Below, piece after piece: positions 43,848 to 54,187 of a DNA stretch of 64,000 bases. Position numbers and translations under genes: made by a program. The notes under the pieces were generated by a model. It did not search any database. It saw nothing but the letters and a program-made list of their open reading frames with translations, and was not told the origin of the DNA. The stretch lies in assembly GCA_002179805.1 (NCBI GenBank), contig NAVB01000066.1, positions 1-64,000 of the forward strand. Direction: 5' to 3'. The stretch comes from Acanthamoeba lenticulata. Lineage: Eukaryota > Discosea > Longamoebia > Acanthamoebidae. Position 1 is the stretch's first letter. Every line of letters starts with the position of its first letter.

Positions 43848-44330
43848 ATGCACTCCCTTGGGCAGGAAGCAGTGCTGGTTCTTGTGGCCGTGCTAGTCGT
43901 GGTGGCCTTGTGCTGTGTCCCGGTGGCGCATGGTGCAGCGACAGAGACCAAGGAAAGCGCCAAGGTGATGGGCAAGCTCGAACGGCTGTGCTATGACAAG
44001 TGCCAGCACCACCTCGCGCCAGAGCCGGGCGACAAGGCCTGCGACCACTTCTGCGGCTTCATTGCGCACATACGCGTCGCTCACGAGGCCGATCTCTACG
44101 CCCTCTACCGTGAGGGCAATCGCAACTTGCAGCCCCTGGTTCGGTTCCTGGTTTCGTCTCAACGATTTGCAAAAACTGATTTCGTTTTGCAGATGTGGGC
44201 CATGAACGACGTGGTACGAGAGAAGCTGCAGGCCAAACTGGATGATGAAGACGATCATACCATTGGAGAGGTCTTTTTCGACAAGGCCAAGGAGTGGTAC
44301 AGCCGCGTCCATCAACGGGATGAGCTTTGA
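43848..44330 (+). CDS. Small twin-CX3C protein with N-terminal signal/anchor segment
   Basis: I do not recognise the family. The N-terminus MHSLGQEAVLVLVAVLVVVA continues to CCVPVAHGA, a signal peptide with a cleavage-like AHG-A. A helix then carries two CX3C motifs (CYDKC and CDHFC, ten residues apart) that could form a disulfide-linked helical hairpin as in CHCH/twin-CX3C proteins. A DUF-like helical region ends KEWYSRVHQRDEL. The terminal RDEL is KDEL-like and suggests ER retention. A 42-base GT-AG segment (44151-44192) is in frame, so retention or removal both leave an open frame; removal is more likely by its ends. Confidence 0.65.
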   Translation: MHSLGQEAVLVLVAVLVVVALCCVPVAHGAATETKESAKVMGKLERLCYDKCQHHLAPEPGDKACDHFCGFIAHIRVAHEADLYALYREGNRNLQPLVRFLVSSQRFAKTDFVLQMWAMNDVVREKLQAKLDDEDDHTIGEVFFDKAKEWYSRVHQRDEL

Positions 44331-44383
44331 AGAAAATCAAAATAAACACAACAAAATAAAATAAAAACAACAAAGCAGCCGAG

Positions 44384-44935
44384 ATGGACCACTTGGCCAT
44401 AATGAGCAAATCAACAGGCTTAATTGAGGAAATTTTGGAGGGTCACAAGACGATCGAGTAGCGGTGGTATGCTACACGTAGACCGCCGTGGGGTAAAGTG
44501 CATGAGGGCGATACGATTTACTTCAAGTACAGCGGAGGGGCGGGGGAGCGGGTCATGGCCCGAGCGGGAGTGGCGCGGGTGCAACAGTTCGAGAACGTTG
44601 ACCTTGATGGAAAGGCACAAGAGATCCTGCACCAGTACGAGGCTCAAATACTCGGCCGCCAGGCACAAACACGAGAAGAAAGCAGTGCAGAGGCCAGCGA
44701 AGGCGTTACGCCCACAAAGAAGAGGAAGTGCGATGTGGCTGGTGGTGGGCGCGGTAAGAGGCAGAAGGCAAACGCGGATGCGTTGTGGTCCAAGAAGAAG
44801 TATTGCATTTTGGTGTGGTTGAAGGACGTGGAGGCCGTCAAGGAGCCCTTCCGGATAGACAAACGCGGCTTTGGCAAAATGACTGCCTGGCTCACCGTGC
44901 CCAGCATCGATCAACTGCGTCTCCTCGACGGCTGA
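44384..44935 (+). CDS. ASCH/EVE-like domain protein interrupted by an in-frame TAG
   Basis: From ATG 44384 the frame reads MDHLAIMSKSTGLIEEILEG then HKTIE, a TAG at 44459-44461, then RWYATRRPPWGKVHEGDTI and on to the stop at 44933-44935 in the same frame. The pattern G-x-KT-I-E-x-R ... GD-x-I-x-F across the stop is that of ASCH/PUA-like domains, which bind RNA or modified bases. A Trp codon (TGG) would be expected at the TAG. The middle is basic (PTKKRKCDVAGGGRGKRQK), like a nuclear localisation signal. The end YCILVWLKDVEAVKEPFRID supports the family. Internal start at ATG 44498 would lose part of the domain. Confidence 0.6.
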
Positions 44936-45091
44936 GCGGCCACACCTGCTGGAATGGCCGTCGTACCGTGTCACCCAAGCGCTCAAACGGCACGATCAGC
45001 TCGGGTTTCGGGGCTTCAAGGCCAGCAGCCTCCGTTTGGTCGAAGGGACGTTCTAGGAATTAAAGGAAAAACTTTTGGAAAAGAACGAAAG

Positions 45092-46271
45092 ATGAGGCCA
45101 GCCACGAGCACTTCGCGTCGGGCGTCGATCTCCAATGACACTACAAATTGGATTAAAATCTACTTGACTGCCTACAACGTTGCACAGGCCTCAGGGTGGT
45201 AGGTGCCAGTGAATCACAAGGACTTGGTAGTGACTTCTTTAGCGCTCATTCAATCCCGCATATCCAGGTACTATGTTGTTACGACGATCCTCCTCCACTT
45301 GCTTGCCGGAGGGCAGTATGGCTTCACCTGGCACCTAGTCGGATCTGTGGTTGGTATGGCTCCTTTGCACCCCCAGGCGAACATGAGGCAATGCTAAACT
45401 GCCGTGACTCAGTGGCGCTACAGTGGGCGTCTTGCCTAGAAGTTGTGCATATCGCTTTGGGTAATGCACACCACCTCAGCCTTCCTCTCCCTTGTTCATT
45501 CTTGCTCATTGCATCGTGAGCCAGGCCTCGTCCGTGGCGGCTTGTTTCCTGCCTTTGCCCAGCTCGTGGGGCGGAATCACTTGCTCATCCTTGCCCTCGC
45601 GCCCATCCGTGAGGTATGCACGCGTAGTCTTCGATCACCCAAGAGTTGTAACAACTAATGTACGTGTTCAGGCACACGCCCACTTCTTGGTGTCCGCGCT
45701 CTTCCTGGTTTGGGGCGGCATCGAGCTTGTGCGCTATCCGTTCTACGCGCTGTCGTTGTGGGACCGCTGTCCCAACTTCTTGACCTGGCTTCGGTAACAA
45801 TATGCATTTACGTACAATGGCGACCCGGGTCTGATATCAGGATGATGGCCTCACAGGTATACGCTGTTCATCCCGCTCTACCCTGTTGGCTTCGGAGTCG
45901 AACGTACGCACTCACCGTAAGCCTCTGATCTGCCCTCTTCCTGTTTACTGACGATTCCACTTGTCTTCTCTCCGCCGCCACTAGTGGGTCTCTACTGCGT
46001 GTTGATTCCTTATATCAATGAGCATGGTTTGTACCGATTGACGATGCCCAACAAGTGGAACTTTGCATTCGACTACGCTTACTTTGTCGTCGCCTTCGCC
46101 CTGGTCGCCATGGCCTGTACGTCCCAGCTCCCCACCAAGCCTGCACCTGGGCGTCTAATGACAACTCTTGTTTTGCACCGCACAGTTTTCCCCCAGAACT
46201 ACGCCTACATGTTTGCACAGCGGCGCAAGAAGCTCAACCCCTCGCCGTCTTATGTGTCGCTTCCTTGTTGA
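45092..46271 (+). CDS. 3-hydroxyacyl-CoA dehydratase (PHS1/HACD family)
   Basis: ER membrane enzyme for the third step of very-long-chain fatty acid elongation. Conserved pieces in order: IYLTAYNVAQASGW joined to YYVVTTILLHLLAGG (across the intron from about 45198 to 45268), WASCLEVVHIALG joined to LVRGGLFPAFAQLVGRN, then VWGGIELVRYPFYALSLW and LRYTLFIPLYPVGFGVE. The last contains Tyr and Glu seven residues apart (LY-PVGFGV-E), matching the catalytic pair of yeast Phs1. GLYCVLIPYINEHGLYRLTM and YFVVAFALVAMA follow. The end, FAQRRKKLNPSP, is basic as in this family. About six introns. Start at 45092 is the first ATG in frame. Confidence 0.87.
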
Positions 46272-46564
46272 ATGAATAAAGAAAAAGGCAAAGAAATTCT
46301 TTAAATGGGATAGCACGGTCTTGGGGGACAAGTTTGCAACAGAACAGGCCGTGGTGCGCGCAACTTCAGGAAAATACCTGTGTACACGCTCCGCGTGGTA
46401 TTACGGCGGGACGGCTGCAACTCAAGGTTGAACCAAAACCCTTCCACCGCGTTACGGGAGCTCTGCCGCCAACAAGGGTTCGTTTGCTCATCTTTTGTTC
46501 CTTGTGATGAACAAGTTCCTCAAAGCTGTTTTAATCGTCTGGTTCAGTTGAGGCGCCTCGCAGT

Positions 46565-49500
46565 ATGGGCAACGAGCTCTCCAAGTCGCGTGGGCGTAGG
46601 CGGACCGTCGGTGACCTCAAGTACCCGGGGAGCAACAGCAAGCGGCGTGCCAGCCGAGCACCGCTACCCGTGCTCGAGGACGACTGGGTGCTGCTCGAGC
46701 CTCGCAATGCCCACGAAGTGGTGACGCTAGACTCGGCTGAGCACAAGGCTGAAGAGGTTGTGGGTGAAAAAGCCCAAGACCTGGCCAGCAGCCAACCGGG
46801 CAAGAAGCTACGGTCGTCGGTGGATGAGCAGGGCAACAAAGAGGAAGCTCTCAAGAAGGATACGCAGGAAGGGAACGTAAAGGAGAAGAAGAAAAAGAAA
46901 AAGAGCAAGAAGAAGGATGACGAAGGCGGCTCACATGCCAAGCGGAAGAAGAGTAAGCGGGGTGACCGCGGGAAGAAGCCCAAGGCCAACAACATCGATG
47001 ACGTGCGCCAACCGCAGCTCCCCGAAGGAGACGACATCAGCAATGTTGAGTCGAATCTAGAGCTTGGTCACGATGACCAGCACCCGGCCGGCAGACCTGT
47101 CCATGACTATGACGACCTGCCCGACCTCGTTCGAGAGAATGTGGACGAGGAACTGAACGCGGACGTGCAGCAGCCACCCGACGACATGGCCGCAAGGGCA
47201 GCACAGAACGAGCCGCACGGGCAGGACGCTGGCAAAGATGCTCGACCTGTAGCACTCTTGCTACGGCCAGAGCCCTATGATGTCTTCTTCATTGACGAAG
47301 ACGACGTGGACGGAGGACAACAGAAGACCGCTATGGCCGCCGAGGAGGACATCGCAGGCCCGCTGAACATGGTCCCGCTTCTGCCTGGGGACGAGTCCAT
47401 TGAACATAGGCCGCCGCAGCCAACGGTTGTTGATGACGGCCAAGTCGAGGCTGACGCCGACGAGGAAGAGCTCCTCCTTCTGCGACAGCTCCTCGACCGC
47501 CCGGGTGGCCCAGCCCCCGTTCCCCGCAACTCGGCCGACGAGCAAGTCCACCGTGGGTGTCTCTCCTGCGAACGCCGATTCCCCGTATCCTCGCCTGCCT
47601 TCTACTTGCTGGTCAACTGCGCGCACGCCTTCTGCATCGACTGCCTCTACGACCACCTCGAGCAGCAGCTCATGTTCATGGAGTTTGCAGAGGCCAATGG
47701 CGGGAAGGCCAAGGAAGTCCAGCCTGACGACGGCGTCGAGAGTGACCGAGAGGACAAGGACGAGAACGAGTGGAGGATTGGCAGGGAGGGCCGCAAGGTG
47801 GCCTTTCGGTTCGTGTGTCCGCTTGAGGCCTGCGGGGCGGTGATCTCGCTGGCCGATCTCAAGGCCGGCTTTGAGGTGTTTGGCACCCTCCTGGACAAGT
47901 CGCTCCTCGAGGAGCAGCACCCACCGCAGCGTGCCGCCGACATAGACGAGCTGGGCGAGAAGGATAAAGACAAGCTGTGCAGCGCAAAGGAAGACCTCAT
48001 CGAACAGGGCGACGACGTTGATGACGACGAGGTGGCACAGCTAGGCATGGTCGACGTCAACCTCGGTCTCGACTTTGGCGGTGACAACATCGCCGCCATC
48101 GAGAAGGCAGCTGATGATGACGCTGCGCTTGCGCTGAAGCTCGAGCTCGAGCACAAAGAACAGGAGGACGAGAGGCCGCAGGTTGACGAGGAGCTTCTCG
48201 ACGACGGCAGAGGACACACCGAAGCCGCGCAAGCCGTGAAGAGCGAGGAGGGCGAGGAGCCCAAGGAGCTGAAAGGCAACAAGCTGTCGAATTCACTGCG
48301 ACAGTTCCTCGAGGCCAACGAGGGCTACGTGATCTGTCCCAACGAGAGCTGCGGGATGGTCTTCGAGCACCTGCCGCCGACGGCCGAGGAGCGAAGCTAC
48401 ATGATGAAGCAGCGCCCAGTGGACGACGACGGGAAGCCTATCGAGGGGGACGCCCTCGAGCACTATTTTAATTCACGCTTCCGGTGCCGCGACTGCGACA
48501 CGGTCTTCTGCATGGCGTGCAAGCTCGTTCCCTATCACGCGGGCTTCACCTGTGATGACTACCAGGCCTATCTCACCGCACAGGTACCTTTATTTTTTGT
48601 CTTTTTGCTTATTTTTGTGCTTTTTGAATGGTCCTTATTTTTTATTTTTTTTATCTTTTTAAAATCTAATTGATACTCTTATTCAACATCAAATAGCACT
48701 GCTTCGTGTGTGACAAAGTACTTCGTGGCGAGGCGCTGCCCTACTTGCCCGACGACTTTCTCATGCGTGACGAAAATGAAAATGAAAGCGACAAAAAGGG
48801 GAAGGAAAAGAACGAAAACGACGAGGACGACGACGAAGAGGGAAAGGACGAGTCGCTCCAACAGCCCGTGTTGCCCCAATTAGAGAAGCGGCTCCCGCAG
48901 GCCTACGAAGTGCCAGGCATCTTCTTCTGGAAGAAGCGGCGCCTGCTCAGGGAGCGCCAGGAACGGCTCGAGCAGGAACGACGCGAGGCCGAGCGCGTGG
49001 CCCAGGAGCTCATCGAGTACGAGACACGCCGAATCGAACATCAGCGCCGCCGCGCCCAAGAGCGCGCGCTGCGCCTCGAAAAGGAGCGCCAGAAGCGACG
49101 GCAGGACTTCCTCGCGCGGGTGCGAGACGGGCAAGAGGACAGGATCGCCGCCCTCTACGTGTGCGAGCAGCCCGAGTGCCGCAAGGAGGTCGAGAAGCGG
49201 TGTCTGTGGAAGCACCGCGAATGCGGCCACATGTGCTGTGGCGTCTACAACGAGCCCGCGTGTCTACGCTGCCTCGAACCCGCCTGCTCCGGCGACCGGC
49301 AAACCAAGGACGATTACTGCAACATCTGCTGGGTGGAAGACCTGGGTGCCAAGCCCAGCATCGAACTTGGTTCGTTTTCGTTTTCGTTCTATTTTTATTT
49401 TTATTTTTATTTTTATTTTTATTTTATATTTTATATTTTATATTTTATATTTTATATTTTATATTTTATATTTAAGTTATTAATTCAATGATTTTTTATG

Positions 49501-50627
49501 CGAGCAGAAAAGTGCGGACATGTGTTCCACTACGATTGCTTGCTCAAGAAGCTCGAGGCCGGGTGGCCCACGGCCCTGATCTCGTTCGCCTTCCTGGACT
49601 GCCCGCTGTGCAACGAGCGCCTGGACCACCCGCTGCTCGAACCCTACCTCCGGCCCTACCTCGAGCTCGAGGCCTACCTCACCAAGATGGCCCTCGAGCG
49701 GTTGGAGATCGAGGGAATGCACCGCGACGAAGGCGCAAAGGAGGACCCGGCCGCGTACGCCCTCGGCACGCTCGCCTTTTATCTCTGCTACCAGTGCAAG
49801 TCGCCCTACTACGGCGGCAAGAAGGTCCTCACTTCACGCCCTTCCTCGCGCCACTTCTGTTCTTGACTCACTCAGACTTTATTCTCTTTGTCGTCGTCGT
49901 CGTTGGCGTCGTCGTCGTGCAGGAGTGCGGCCGCATGGTGGAGATGGGCGGTGGTGATGGCGGCGGCGCTGCAGCCGCGTTCAATCCCAAGGAGCTCATA
50001 TGTGGTCCCTGCAGCAACACGCTGGGCCAGAGCGTCTGCAAGCACGTTTCCCCCATCTCGCGTCTTGAAGTCGATTGTTCTGACTTTCTCTCTCTCTCTC
50101 TCTGTTGTTGGCTGGCTGGCAACAGGGTGCACGGGGACGCCTACATGGAGTGGAAGTGCCGCTTCTGCTGCTCGCTGGCGACTTACTTCTGCGGCGGCAA
50201 GGCCCGCTTCTGCACGCCCTGCCACGACCGCGTATGGCCGCTTGCCCCCCCCCCCAATCCCCTTCTCCTTCAACGACGAATCACTCACGCACACGGGACG
50301 CCCATATGATACACGCACAGCCGGGCGAGCGCGTCGAGTTTGTCAACTGGACGACGCTGGACACGTACGCCCCGCCCAAGTGCGATGGCGCCGCATCGTG
50401 CCCGCTCCACGTCGAGCATCCGCCCAATGGCACCGAGGTGCGCGCACTGCAGTCTCTCTCTCTCTCCTTCTCTCTCCTCTCTAGAGCGTGCGTCTGACGC
50501 TGGACTCTGTGACGCGGCGGGGGAAACGAACCACACAAAGGAGTTTTGCCTTGGCTGCAGCTGGTGCAAGGCCGAGCACGCCGGTGAGACCAAACTCGGC
50601 CAGCGATTCCATCTCCCGGCCACATAG
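46565..50627 (+). CDS. RING/IBR protein with MYCBP2-type RING-Cys-relay C-terminus
   Basis: Start MGNELSKSRGRRRT at 46565. Residues 1-330 are low-complexity, Lys- then Asp/Glu-rich. A RING1-like finger follows (CLSCERRF ... NCAHAFCIDCLYDHL ... CPLEAC), then an IBR-like finger (CPNESCGMVFEHLPP ... RCRDCDTVFCMACKL ... HAGFTC) and HCFVCDKVL. A long Arg/Glu coiled coil comes next. The C-terminal third matches the RING-Cys-relay region of MYCBP2/PHR: Cys-rich lead (CGHMCCGVYNEPACLRC), RING (DYCNICWVEDLGAKPSIEL, CGHVFHYDCLLKKLEAGW, CPLCNERLDHP), helix LTKMALERLEIEGMH, AFYLCYQCKSPYYGG, then the tandem-cysteine domain (NPKELICGPC, WKCRFCCSLATYFCGG, CPLHVEHPPNGTE, FCLGCSWC). That module is a ubiquitin ligase esterifying via relay cysteines. 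About six introns; 49376-49505 is a TA-rich microsatellite. Confidence 0.82.
49391..49473. repeat. (TTTTTA)n / (TTTTATA)n microsatellite in an intron
   Basis: About seven ATTTTT units (49391-49431) run into repeated TTTTATA units to 49473, inside the intron that separates KPSIEL from the RING histidine segment of the relay-type ligase gene. Length variation between alleles is likely. Confidence 0.85.
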
Positions 50628-50757
50628 GTCGAGCAGACACATATGTTTGTTGGATTTAGTAATATCAGACTTCATGAGCGCATGTGCCGCACCAAGTGGA
50701 TTTCCTGCTCGCCCACAAGAGGACCCACAAGGAGGGAAGCTTTGTGGAGCCTCATCT

Positions 50758-53247
50758 TCATGCTGACACCTCCTGTGGAAAAAGAGACCACCAGACGAGG
50801 AGGATCAAGGTGGCGCAGTCAAGCCGCCGTGGCATGGCCATCCGTTTTCTGGGCGTGACGGGCTTTGAGCGTACGAGCTCCAAGTCTGGGCGGCCAAAGT
50901 GGATTGACTCCTGCTTGACGAGTACCGCCTGGCCAGCTGCAAGGAGGCCGTACACGGGGCACACTTTGTCCGTGTAGACCGTGAGTTGGAAACATCTGGA
51001 CATACACACGATACAAGTTGTTTCAGGGCTTGGGGAATCGAGTTGCTGCTGCTGATGCAGCGGGGTGGTGGAGACCCTTCAAAGCCAGGCTGAAGGCTGC
51101 TGGGCAGGAGGACAAAGACCTGGTTGGCCTCGAGCTTGACGCAAAGCGTAACTGAAAGTTGCAGCAAGCCCAAGTGTCAGCATGTGAGCACGTCACCACC
51201 GGGTTCTTGGTCTCTCACCTTCCCTCGTATCGGAAAAACTGCACGAGGCCACCACCTCGGATGGTTCGGCGTGCGTCTTCCGGGACTTGACATCTGACCC
51301 CAACAATCATCATCAGCAAACGCCAAGCTCAAACTGCAACTGATGGAGAAGGAAGGCAGACCATCATTCCGGAGGATGAAGAGACCGATGCTGGTCGTGG
51401 GCTGCTTGGTCAACTTGCCATCGCTCTGCACACACGTAGGAGATCAGACGAAGTCGAGTGCGCTGCGAAGAGAGGGAGGAGGCAGACCTGCCGGAGGGAC
51501 ACAAACAAGTGCGTCTCTTCGCTGGGCTGCAGACTGAACTGTGGGTTGTTGACCCACGTCGCGTAGTTGAGGCATCTGTCCCGAAACCAGAGTCAGGGAA
51601 GAGGAAGGAAGGACACGGGAGAGTGCTTCGTCTTCGCACCCGCCGGCCGTGGTGCCTCGCCAAGCGCTCTTGGCCACGGTTCGGTGCCACTTGGCCCCAA
51701 ATGAGTCCTCGTACAGCCGGCACACGTAGAGGCGGTTGAAATGGGTCATAAAGTCTTGCAGGCGCATCCAAAACAGGCCGTCGTCCCCGGGCCGGTAGTC
51801 CAGCCGGGCCTGTCTTTGTCGCCCGCCAGCACGCAGATCAGCACTGCGCTCCCTATCCATCATCAAATGTGGCGCCGTACGGCGTAGTTGGTGCTGGCGG
51901 ACGTCCAGATCGGGTCGCGGTCGCTCCACGCGCCGCTCCACTCGGTGCGTCCCCAGGGATTGCGTAGCTGGATCAGCCGGTGGCCGTCCAACTCCACCAC
52001 CTTGAGCACCGCGTAGGCGTGCTTCTGCTCGCGGGCCAATGTTGTGTTATTAAACACCAAAGGCTGCGATTGAGGTGTGTGGGGACGCACGTTGAGGAGG
52101 CCCTCGGGGCTCAACGCTTCGACGCTGTTGTTGAGCACCACGGAGGCTCCAACGAGCCACTCCTCGGCCATGCAGAGCTCCAAGCGGTCCCACATCTGGT
52201 TTTGCTTGACCAGCTGCGCAAAGTCGCTGCCCCTCCCCACACCGATCATGATGTGATGTCCAAACGAGAGAAGACAATGACCGAGAGTGAATGCGTGGCA
52301 AAACGAACGCGTTCTCTCCTTCCCCCGCGGTAAGATCGGCCAACGCGTAGGGCAAGCTCCCGCCTTCCAGGGCCTGGTAGCAGCCGTGCAGCTTGGCATA
52401 GGCCTTTTCCACTAGCGGCACCCACATCTCGCGCCCTGGCGTGAATGATTGGTCGATGTGTGTCAGCCGAACAAGCCCTGATGTAGGAGGACAACGCACC
52501 ATCGCGACAGTGGGCGTAGGCGGGCGAGCCCAGGTGGTTACATGGGATGCGGTCGTCGATGGTAACGACCACCCAGCGGTCGTCCTTCCAGAAGCGCAGC
52601 TGATAACTAGTCGTGTGCGAGTTGAGGACAAGAGGCAGAGCCATACAAGAACATCAAGGGGAAGGGCGCACAAGCCGTGCTCGGGGTGGCAAGACACGAA
52701 GAGCTGGCGCATCAGGTCCCACCGCGTGGCAACGACTGCATCAACCCAGAAGTTCGTGTCATCCTCAGTGTATATGGGCCAAAGGTGTGCTGCCCAGAAG
52801 CTCATGTACCACAGAGAGCTGCCAGAAACCAGCAATCGCCAAGCGCTCCCTGAACCACGTCGCTGTCACAGGAACCGTTGATGAAGAGCTGCGCTTCGGG
52901 ATTGATCTTGCTGGGTCGCCGCCACGACATGACATCGGCCCCTACAGGTGGTATTGTTCAGCAGGCAAGCCACCAGCAAAGGAGGATGAGGCTTCGAACG
53001 AGTTCGAGGCTTCTCTGGCTCAAGATAAAGCGATGCTTCACCAGCTGGAAACTCAGAGTCCACCTACCCCCCCCCCCACCAAAGCCACCCCAAGCCGTTA
53101 CGCAGGAGGACTTGACCAAAGCGAACCCTGGGCAGTGCGTACAAAGAGTGCTTGCGGGCAAGCTCGCGCTAGCGCAAGGGCTTCTTCCTCAGTGTACTCT
53201 GCAAAGGGAAACTTGAAGGGGGGCACACGGGGAGCGCTTGTGTCCAT
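50758..53247 (-). CDS. Calpain-family cysteine protease (C2)
   Basis: Start [20 protein letters not shown] at 53247. The catalytic triad is present: Cys in [17 protein letters not shown] (about 52815-52850), His in [11 protein letters not shown] and Asn in [20 protein letters not shown]. Other calpain landmarks: [73 protein letters not shown]2-like domain III follows ([42 protein letters not shown] spliced to [10 protein letters not shown]). No EF-hand domain is visible, so it is a non-classical calpain. Exon joins near 52645-52800 and after 50970 are uncertain, and the C-terminal ~50 residues are unlike known calpains. It is convergent with the relay-type ligase gene and divergent from the IFI6-like gene. 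Confidence 0.82.
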
Positions 53248-53369
53248 CTCGGTGTGGTGGGCAAGTTCTCTTTTATAAACAAATAAAAGCTCTTTCGGCC
53301 AGTCAACGTTGCAACGGTTCTGGCCAGTCAAGTTTCAAACCGCGTTTTTGCTACCAAAAGTGGAAGAAG
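53248..53369. promoter_or_regulatory. Short divergent interval, calpain / IFI6-like gene
   Basis: 122 bases lie between the inferred start codons of the calpain (minus) and the zinc-ribbon IFI6-like gene (plus). It holds a near-direct repeat of GGCCAGTCAA (53298-53307 and 53322-53331). It probably works as a bidirectional promoter; no known motif is certain. Confidence 0.4.
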
Positions 53370-54074
53370 ATGGAGAAAGATGCATCTGTGCGCTTTGTGT
53401 GCCCCAACTGTCGCCATGAAGACACGACAAGCCAGGCCATATGCCCTAAATGTGCCTCGCCCAACCAAGCATTGGAAAACCAACAAGGTGCTACGTACAT
53501 ATGATTTCTTTGAGGCACAAAGCTCATGCTGTTGGGGGTGTGGGGGGGGGCAGGCGGCAAAGAGTGCAGAACAGAGCCTGAGCAACCCGCGGCAGGCTGC
53601 CCACCAAGAGTATGTATACGCTTGCAATGGTCCACTCTCCAGTTGCTGGTGTGGTGGCTGGTGCTAAGTTGCGCTGTTGTGCAGGAGGAAGCAGACTACA
53701 CCGGGGCCAAACTAGCGGCCCTTGGTGGGGCGATTGGTGGTGCGGTTGGTGCAACAGCGCCAGCAGTCGTGGTTGCTGGAGTGCAGGCCATCGGTTTTGG
53801 CTCAGGAGGCATCGCCGGTGGCTCCCTTGCCGCAAGCATAATGTCCGCTTCAGCCGCCGCAAGTGGCGGTGGCGTTGCTGCTGGAGGTGCAGTTGCGACG
53901 CTGCAGACTATTGGTGCGACAGCCAGCGTGGCGGCGCTCGGTGGGCCAGCTGTCGTCGCTGTTAGCGGGGCACTTCTTGTGGGTAGTGCGATTTCGGCAC
54001 TTGCCTATGGTGGCTACAAGCTCTGGTCCTGGCGGACGGTCAAGCCGCCAGCGAAAGATGATGATTCTGTGTAA
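53370..54074 (+). CDS. Zinc-ribbon plus IFI6/IFI27 (ISG12)-like membrane protein
   Basis: Exon 1 from ATG 53370 encodes MEKDASVRFV and a zinc ribbon CPNCRHEDTTSQAICPKC. After an intron of ~210 bases (53486 to about 53696) the frame continues DYTGAKLAALGGAIGGAVGA, VQAIGFGSGGIAGGSLAASI and GGVAAGGAVATLQTIGATA. This is the Gly/Ala-rich Ifi-6-16 domain of ISG12 proteins (GF-x-s-x-GI-x-x-GS-x-AA ... LQ-x-x-GA). A further hydrophobic segment (VAVSGALLVGSAISALAYGG) and a charged end VKPPAKDDDSV follow. Animal members are small mitochondrial or ER membrane proteins tied to apoptosis and interferon response; the amoeba role is unknown. The second exon could start at GAGGAA or at ACTACACC; both read in the same frame. 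Confidence 0.75.
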
Positions 54075-54187
54075 ATGATGGTCGAGGTGTCATGTCTTGT
54101 GTGGTTGGGCAAAGAGTTGTTTTATATTCACAAATTCACAAGGAGGAAGCCTTTGATGGAAGGCGCTGGAGAAGCAAGTCGCTGTTC

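Noticed and set aside
50105..50497. Second plus-strand frame (130 residues) within the relay-type ligase gene
   Set aside because: Out-of-frame reading of exons that encode the tandem-cysteine domain.
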